From: Kiritimatiellota bacterium
GTDB lineage: Bacteria; Verrucomicrobiota; Kiritimatiellia; JAAZAB01
DNA length: 10,000 nt
Direction of reading: 5' to 3'
NCBI GenBank assembly: GCA_008636095.1
Contig: VSJD01000121.1
Coordinates: 1-10,000 of the forward strand
Part shown: positions 5,698 to 10,000 of the stretch, piece after piece
How the letters are laid out: each line of letters opens with the position of its first letter
How positions within the stretch are numbered: the first letter of the stretch is position 1
Notes under the pieces: generated by a model
What the model was told of the DNA's origin: nothing
The model's input: the letters and a program-made list of their open reading frames with translations, nothing else
Databases searched by the model: none
Translations under genes and position numbers: made by a program

Positions 5698-5854
5698 GCG
5701 AATTTCGTTTGAAAAAGGCCGCGGCGATTTCGGCTCATCTGCCCCGTTGCCGCGCTTGCGCATACGCGAGTATCGCGCTACGCGCGGCGCCGGTGCATCT
5801 GAACCAAGCTTGCCTTGCTTTTTAAATCCGTCAGCTGACGGAACCGAAATTCGC
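5698..5854. repeat. 157-bp element bounded by GCGAATTTCG inverted repeats
   Basis: GCGAATTTCG (5698-5707) is perfectly inverted at 5845-5854. The interior contains a second inverted pair, GCCGCGC (5749-5755) with GCGCGGC (5782-5788). It also holds a perfect 14-bp palindrome, CCGTCAGCTGACGG (5828-5841), just inside the right end. It starts 7 bp after the 34-bp palindrome. It may be a non-autonomous repeat element; no target duplication is evident. Confidence 0.5.
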
Positions 5855-6000
5855 CCTGCGTTGGCATGCTGCCCATTCCCGCGTTCACATCATATTTATC
5901 CTCAAAAGCCTCTGGTTCCGTGGGGCGCGACCCCTGTCAGCAGTGTTTCCGTCAATAAAATACCCCGCGCTAAATACGGAAGAACCTTCTTTTTATTATT

Positions 6001-6167
6001 GTAATGTGTCAGTTATTGGGGGGAGACGATGGCAGTCTTCAATGTTGTCATTCCCGTCCCAGGCTCCACGGCTCGACTGAGCTTGCCGAAGTCCGGAGCG
6101 CTTCGCCGAGGCGAGTCAGGTCGGGAATGACCGAAAATATTCAGCCCCCCAATAACTGACACATTAC
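6001..6167. mobile_element. 167-bp MITE-like element with 23-bp perfect terminal inverted repeats
   Basis: Positions 6001-6023 (beginning GTAATGTGTCAGTTATTG and ending in six G) are the exact inverse of 6145-6167. A TA dinucleotide sits symmetrically at 6002-6003 and 6165-6166, so the ends could be read as 21-bp repeats flanked by a TA target duplication, as in IS630/Tc1-mariner-type insertion. A second inverted pair lies inside, GTCATTCCCG (6047-6056) with CGGGAATGAC (6122-6131). Its sequence resembles common REP-like repeats, suggesting nesting. There is no transposase, so movement would need one supplied elsewhere. It ends 107 bp before the ZIP gene. Confidence 0.85.
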
Positions 6168-6227
6168 CTTCAGGTTCGTTCATTTGTTATTAGCAGGACT
6201 TCTCTGTCCGGTGCTCGGCGTGATGGT

Positions 6228-6257
6228 TTGACAAACTGCAAGTTATTCGTGTATTTT
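6228..6257 (+). promoter_or_regulatory. probable sigma-70 promoter for the ZIP gene
   Basis: A perfect TTGACA at 6228-6233 is followed after 18 bp by TATTTT (6252-6257), a 4/6 match to the -10 consensus. The leader would be short. AAGGGGG (6264-6270) lies 4 nt before the ATG at 6275 and serves as ribosome binding site. The promoter lies outside the adjacent MITE. No clear metal-regulator operator palindrome overlaps it. Confidence 0.55.
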
Positions 6258-6274
6258 ATAAAAAAGGGGGCTCT

Positions 6275-7054
6275 ATGCATATCCTGACTTTTAAAATCGT
6301 AGCTGTTTTTATTATCTTTATAACCGGCCTGTTGGGTGGCGCCCTTTCAAAATGGTTGTCGGGATCGAGGAAGAGCGATCTTTTGTTCTCTTTTGGAAAT
6401 GCGTTTGCCGGCGGCGTCTTTCTCGGCGCCGGACTGATTCACATGCTGCCCGATGCTCAGGCGGGGTTTAAGAGTTTAACGGGCTCCGATTACCCGTGGT
6501 TTACAATCGTTTGTTGCGCGGGTTTTCTCCTGATCCTCTTCATTGAGAAGGTGCTGATACGTCACGAGCATGCGCCCCAGGATGCGTCGTCATTGACCGG
6601 CAAACTTATCCTCTATCCCTATATCCTGATGATCGTTCTCTCCATTCATTCCGTTATCACCGGTATTGCCCTGGGAACGGAAGCGCGTATTGCTCAGGCC
6701 TCGATAATACTGATTGCGGTAATGGCACACAAAGGAACGGCCGCGTTTGCCCTGACCGTGAGTCTGCTCAGGGGCGCCATGCCGTTGAAACGAATCGTCG
6801 GCATGGTTGTTCTGTTTTCCCTGATGACACCGGTCGGCATCCTGCTGGGAATCGGGTTCATGATGATTTTTAGCGGACGCGCCGAGCAAATATTTGAGGC
6901 GGGATTTGATGCGCTGGCAGCCGGTAGCTTCCTTTACATTGCCATGCTCGATATCCTGCAGGAGGAATTCAGTGTCCAGCAGCATCGGCCCCTGAAGTTC
7001 GTGCTGGTCCTCGCGGGCCTCGCCGTCATGGCCGTCGTCGCCATCTGGACATAA
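6275..7054 (+). CDS. ZIP-family metal transporter
   Basis: The 259-residue product has eight hydrophobic segments (about 5-25, 38-58, 76-95, 112-134, 142-166, 174-200, 207-225, 239-258), the ZIP plan. Family signatures are GNAFAGGVFLGAGLIHMLPD (41-60), HSVITGIALG (125-134, helix 4), HKGTAAFAL (152-160, helix 5) and SFLYIAMLDILQEE (218-231, helix 7). ZIP proteins move zinc, iron or manganese into the cytoplasm; His125 and His152 should be metal ligands. The HSxxxG/HKG form is closer to the eukaryotic-style ZIP-I branch than to the HNxPEG bacterial ZupT branch. The helix 4 position that is usually Glu (HSxxEG) is Thr129 here. The helix 3-4 loop is short, with one HEH (97-99). A Gly-rich Shine-Dalgarno sequence and an upstream promoter suggest a single-gene unit. 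Confidence 0.93.
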   Translation: MHILTFKIVAVFIIFITGLLGGALSKWLSGSRKSDLLFSFGNAFAGGVFLGAGLIHMLPDAQAGFKSLTGSDYPWFTIVCCAGFLLILFIEKVLIRHEHAPQDASSLTGKLILYPYILMIVLSIHSVITGIALGTEARIAQASIILIAVMAHKGTAAFALTVSLLRGAMPLKRIVGMVVLFSLMTPVGILLGIGFMMIFSGRAEQIFEAGFDALAAGSFLYIAMLDILQEEFSVQQHRPLKFVLVLAGLAVMAVVAIWT

Positions 7055-7177
7055 GGCAAGATCTGTATCCGTCGGTGTTCCGCTTGGTTTGTTTTATTTA
7101 TTTTAACTTGCCTATGTTCGCCTACATTAAATCTGGTAGTTTTGCCCATAAATAAATTCTGCGGAAGTCCCCAAAAA

Positions 7178-7206
7178 GTTATTGCACTTTGTTTGCAAGA
7201 AATAAC
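7178..7206. promoter_or_regulatory. imperfect inverted repeat upstream of the beta-helix gene
   Basis: GTTATTGCA (7178-7186) is mirrored by TGCAA (7194-7198), a 3-nt interruption and ATAAC (7202-7206). It ends 8 bp before the ATG at 7215. It could be an operator or a small leader hairpin that affects ribosome access. The remainder of 7055-7177 has no supported gene. Confidence 0.25.
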
Positions 7207-7214
7207 GCAACCGG

Positions 7215-8453
7215 ATGAAAAAAATGCAAAGATTATGTGTGCTGATCGTCGGATTGATGGCGTCGGGTTTTGCCTTTATCCAAATGGCCGGCGCCGCGAC
7301 CAATTACGTTGATCGGTATGGCACGAATCCAGTGTCGAAATACACGAACTGGGCAACGGCGGCGGTGAGTATTCAGGATGCGGTAGATGTGGCCGATGCC
7401 GGCAATACCGTGCTGGTAAGCAACGGCGTGTATGATACCGGCGGGAAAATAACGCCGGGTTATGAGTTGACTAACCGCGTGTGCGCAACCGCGGCCATTA
7501 TTTTGCGCAGTGTCAATGGCCCGAATTATACGTCCATCAAAGGCCAACCATCGCCCAACGGCTTAATGGGGACAGGTGCGGTGCGGTGTGTGTATTTGGG
7601 CAGTGGCGCAAGTTTGATTGGATTCACACTGACCGATGGATATACGATGACGAATGGAGACTCAACGTATGATAAAGGCGGGGCGGGTGTTTTTGTCAAA
7701 GCCGACAATGTGAGTATAAGTAACTGCGTGATGGTGGGCAATTATGGATATAATAATGGTGGGGGTGCATTTTTGTGGGGCGCGACGATGAATAATTGCA
7801 TAATATCCAATAATAATTTAGCGGCGTCGTATGGCGCAGGAGTATATCTTTATGCGTCGAAAATGAACAACTGCATAGTTGCCGGGAATAATTGTGCAGG
7901 AAATTTCGGCGGCGGCGTCTGTATGAAGAGTAGCACGGAAGCGAATAATTGTCTGATTGCCGGAAATATCGGTGTGGGCACTTATTGCGGCGGCGTGTTT
8001 GCGTGGGGTTCCAATATAAAGCTGAACAGTTGCACGATTGTTGGGAACGATTCCGGCACCACCGCAGACTCCAAAGGTGGGGGAATATCTTTCTACCAGC
8101 ACGACGCAACGATGACCAATTGTATCGTCTGGGGTAATTTTGGGGTAGGGGTCTATAGTAACATATGTATTGGAAGCTCCTCCCCCTACACGCAAACTTT
8201 CAGTTATGTATGTTCCGGGCCGGTGCAGGCCGGGACGGGGAACACCGGCTCTGACCCGCAATTTGTTGGGCAGGCTGGCGGGAATTATCGCCTGGGCGCG
8301 AATTCGCCCTGCGTGAATGCGGGAATATATCAGAGTTGGATGACCGGCGCGGCTGATTTGGACGGGCATCGGCGGTTAGACAAATTCACCGGTATTGTGG
8401 ATATAGGGTGTTACGAATATATTCCCAAAGGCACACTCTTTACTATCCCGTAG
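7215..8453 (+). CDS. secreted parallel beta-helix protein with choice-of-anchor-Q-type C-terminus
   Basis: The 412-residue product starts with a signal peptide (MKKMQRL, a hydrophobic core, cleavage near residues 27-28 after MAGA). Residues about 45-75 contain SIQDAVDVADAGNTVLVSNG, the entry strand typical of secreted right-handed beta-helix proteins. Residues about 155-305 are irregular repeats of roughly 20-25 residues, each with an NNCI/NNCL-type strand and a glycine pair (GGGAF, GAGVYL, GGGVCM, GGVFAW). The end (about 340-405) reads DPQFV, NYRLGANSPCVNAG, DLDGHRRLD and VDIGCYEY, the pattern annotated as choice-of-anchor Q. Such proteins are exported or displayed and often bind or cleave polysaccharide, but no catalytic residues can be assigned. 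It is short for the class and ends 8 residues after YEY without a sorting signal. No Shine-Dalgarno sequence precedes the ATG. Confidence 0.88.
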   Translation: MKKMQRLCVLIVGLMASGFAFIQMAGAATNYVDRYGTNPVSKYTNWATAAVSIQDAVDVADAGNTVLVSNGVYDTGGKITPGYELTNRVCATAAIILRSVNGPNYTSIKGQPSPNGLMGTGAVRCVYLGSGASLIGFTLTDGYTMTNGDSTYDKGGAGVFVKADNVSISNCVMVGNYGYNNGGGAFLWGATMNNCIISNNNLAASYGAGVYLYASKMNNCIVAGNNCAGNFGGGVCMKSSTEANNCLIAGNIGVGTYCGGVFAWGSNIKLNSCTIVGNDSGTTADSKGGGISFYQHDATMTNCIVWGNFGVGVYSNICIGSSSPYTQTFSYVCSGPVQAGTGNTGSDPQFVGQAGGNYRLGANSPCVNAGIYQSWMTGAADLDGHRRLDKFTGIVDIGCYEYIPKGTLFTIP

Positions 8454-8481
8454 AAATAAAAACACATTGCCGGCGCCGTGT
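8454..8481 (-). terminator. possible intrinsic terminator of the STAS transcript
   Basis: Read on the minus strand, ACAC (8481-8478) pairs with GTGT (8465-8462), extended by one wobble, around a GC-rich loop. TTTTTATTT follows. It begins 6 nt after the STAS stop. The short stem makes it a weak candidate. The converging beta-helix gene ends in the same 33-bp gap. Confidence 0.35.
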
Positions 8482-8486
8482 AAACG

Positions 8487-8843
8487 TCAAGTCGCGGGCG
8501 GTGTTTTTTTCCGGCAGAAGGCCTCCGCCTGATCCATGGTGTCGAACTGCGACAGGATGCCGGTGATATGCGTGGTCGTGATCAATTCCCGGCAATAGGA
8601 GTTAAGACCAACCAGCGCCAGAACGCCCTTGCGGCCCTCCACTTCCTTGGCGGTGATCAGGAACACGCGGATGCCGGCGCTGCTGATAAAGTCAACGCCG
8701 GACATATCCATGATGATGAACTTGGGATGTTTATTGAAAAAGGAGTCCAGGACTTGCTGAACCGGCCCCGCGCCAAAGGTGTCAAACCGTCCGTTGAGGG
8801 TCAGCTTGAGAATGCCGTCGTTCAAGATGGGTATGATATTCAT
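8487..8843 (-). CDS. STAS-domain anti-sigma-factor antagonist-like protein
   Basis: The 118-residue product is a single STAS domain of the SpoIIAA/RsbV type. Its core is IIMDMSGVDFISSAGIRVFL (residues 43-62). Ser55 aligns with the serine that a partner-switching kinase phosphorylates in SpoIIAA. Residues 17-26 give NGRFDTFGAG, the usual strand-turn before the first helix. When unphosphorylated, such proteins release a sigma factor or other target from its anti-sigma kinase. No kinase or phosphatase partner gene is in the window. The ATG at 8843 starts 2 nt after the TGA of the upstream URO-D-like gene; a TTG at 8849 would instead overlap that stop. Either start implies translational coupling. 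It is cytoplasmic, with no extra domains. Confidence 0.92.
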   Translation of the reverse strand: MNIIPILNDGILKLTLNGRFDTFGAGPVQQVLDSFFNKHPKFIIMDMSGVDFISSAGIRVFLITAKEVEGRKGVLALVGLNSYCRELITTTHITGILSQFDTMDQAEAFCRKKTPPAT

Positions 8844-8845
8844 GA

Positions 8846-9979
8846 TCAAGCCAGCGCCGCGAAGTCGCCAGAGAGTAGTTTAATTTTGTAGTCCATGTAA
8901 ATCCTGAAATTGTCCCAGGAAACATCAGGCGGGACGGTATGGTCCACGGTCGGGATAAAGCCGCCTTGCTCGATTAGGGGAATGAACGCGCGCAAATGGC
9001 GGCGAATCGCCTCCGGCCCCTTGGCCAGTTCGCGTTTGTCTACCCCGCCCCATAGTCGCAAGTCCTTCCCAAACCGCTTGCGCCAGGCCTGGGGGCTGAC
9101 TTCCGAAGCCCGTTCGATCGGCCAGAGCGTGTCGATGCCGGCCTCCAGGAGGAGCGGAATGAGCGGGGTAGGGTCGCCGTCGGAATCCACCGCCACATAG
9201 CGCGTGCCGTGTGAGCGGAAGAATGCCACCAGCCTCTTGAGGTGCGGGAAAATAAACGTGCGGAACGTGTCCGGCCCGAGCAGCGGTCCGCCCTTCATGG
9301 ACATATCCTCATTCAGCACAAAGTAGTCCACCTGGATTTTATCCAGCACCGGACGGCTGGTTGCAATGATAAAGTCGGCGAAGAACTCCATCATCGCGTG
9401 CATCATGTCCGGGTAATCATACCAGGCCAAGGATAGGTTTTCCGTGCCCATCCACTCGCGTGCCCGCCAATAGAAGCCGTTGGCCGCGCAGTTCTCACCC
9501 AGGACCAGCGGAAAGTCCCGCTTACGCCAGGCCGCGATCCGGGCATCCAAGTCGCGTGGGTAGCGTTCCGGAATCCCGGCGATCAGCCGCTGTTTGATCG
9601 TCTTAAAATCTTCCGGCGTTCGCACCGGGAACTCCAGGTACTGGTCCATGCTCATGCGGGCGCCGTTCAGCGTGCCTTCTTTGAGCGCCTTGGTGACCAT
9701 GCCCTTCGAGTTTCGGCAAATCTCGTATTCCGGCGTATCTTCGAGCACTTTGTGCTCAAAGGCTGGAATGAAGTCAAAGTTAATCGGAATGTAATCCCGC
9801 CGGTCTAGGGCGAGCGCCGGTTCAGTCCGAAACCAATTCCAGCCGAATTCACTGATTGCTTGTGGAGCCTCCTGTGTCCAGCGCTGTATGGTTTGTGGCC
9901 ACACGCCCAATTCATGGTTGGGTCGCCGGTCGGCGGACTGATATTCCATGCAGGCCGAAAATCGGTCCAAGTCGTTCAT
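8846..9979 (-). CDS. uroporphyrinogen decarboxylase (URO-D) superfamily protein, not HemE
   Basis: The 377-residue product fits the URO-D TIM-barrel superfamily. Characteristic stretches are EDMSMKGGPLLGPDTFRTFI (224-243), YVAVDSDGDPTPLIPLLLEA (261-280), DTLWPIE (283-289), RLWGGVDKREL (308-318) and GGFIPTVDHTVPPDVS (339-354). True HemE has an N-terminal PxWxMRQAGR substrate motif that is absent here. The corrinoid methyltransferase relatives (MtaA/CmuA) place zinc on an HxC motif; here the equivalent stretch is DSDGD (265-269). It is therefore probably neither haem synthesis nor a zinc methyltransferase. Members with DSDGD are common in PVC-type genomes and mostly uncharacterised. AAGGA lies 5 nt before the ATG. 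The STAS gene follows at once in the same transcript. Confidence 0.88.
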   Translation of the reverse strand: MNDLDRFSACMEYQSADRRPNHELGVWPQTIQRWTQEAPQAISEFGWNWFRTEPALALDRRDYIPINFDFIPAFEHKVLEDTPEYEICRNSKGMVTKALKEGTLNGARMSMDQYLEFPVRTPEDFKTIKQRLIAGIPERYPRDLDARIAAWRKRDFPLVLGENCAANGFYWRAREWMGTENLSLAWYDYPDMMHAMMEFFADFIIATSRPVLDKIQVDYFVLNEDMSMKGGPLLGPDTFRTFIFPHLKRLVAFFRSHGTRYVAVDSDGDPTPLIPLLLEAGIDTLWPIERASEVSPQAWRKRFGKDLRLWGGVDKRELAKGPEAIRRHLRAFIPLIEQGGFIPTVDHTVPPDVSWDNFRIYMDYKIKLLSGDFAALA

Positions 9980-10000
9980 GAGTTTCCTTTCAGAAAGAAA

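Larger units (their letters stand above)
5525..6000. other. gene-free repeat island left of the MITE
   Basis: No gene is supported between the HicB-like remnant and the MITE. The left part (5525-5650) is AT-rich. The rest contains the stacked palindromes listed separately. A plus-strand frame at 5696-6004 is open but runs through the palindromes, lacks a ribosome binding site and shows no domain. Confidence 0.5.

Noticed and set aside
5696..6004. 102-residue plus-strand frame
   Set aside because: It spans an inverted-repeat element and two palindromes, ends inside the MITE, and has no ribosome binding site or domain.
1..10000. CRISPR array or complete insertion sequence
   Set aside because: There are no evenly spaced identical repeats with unique spacers and no transposase frame. 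The repeats present are palindromes, heptamers and the MITE-like element.

Overview
The window reads as a GC-rich Gram-negative bacterial chromosome. The secreted parallel beta-helix protein with a choice-of-anchor-Q-type C-terminus, the HemE-unlike uroporphyrinogen-decarboxylase-fold protein and the many degenerate intergenic repeats suggest the PVC superphylum, perhaps Kiritimatiellota or Lentisphaerota. That placement is inferred from gene style only; no rRNA or ribosomal marker is present.

Layout. 1-960 (minus) is the N-terminal part of an exported N-acetylmuramoyl-L-alanine amidase that runs off the left edge. A 309-bp gap follows, with two oppositely oriented arrays of degenerate 7-bp repeats, a strong hairpin and a near-consensus sigma-70 promoter for a cytoplasmic TPR protein (1270-2676). 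Next come an EamA/DMT-family transporter (2769-3752) and a 46-residue Lys-rich, Pro-Thr-tailed protein (3782-3922) with a very strong ribosome binding site. A third heptamer array leads into tRNA-Ala(CGC) (4124-4196). A 106-bp inverted-repeat element abuts the tRNA, and a small GIY-YIG nuclease-domain gene (4382-4651) follows.

4652-6274 is accessory or degenerate. Its only intact gene is a GYD-domain protein (4972-5292, minus). Beside it lie a broken HicB-like antitoxin (5366-5524, minus), several large palindromes, and a 167-bp MITE-like element (6001-6167) with perfect 23-bp terminal inverted repeats flanked by TA.

The right part carries a ZIP-family metal transporter with its own promoter (6275-7054) and the secreted beta-helix protein (7215-8453). 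Facing these is a minus-strand pair: a uroporphyrinogen-decarboxylase-like protein (8846-9979) followed, 2 nt after its stop, by a STAS anti-sigma-factor-antagonist-like protein (8487-8843).

The genes do not form one pathway. Likely transcription units are DMT transporter plus small protein, and URO-D-like plus STAS. The most unusual material is non-coding: heptamer-periodic arrays in separate gaps, the tRNA/inverted-repeat/GIY-YIG arrangement, and the repeat island ending in the MITE. I see no CRISPR array, complete transposase, phage gene or recognisable new defence system.
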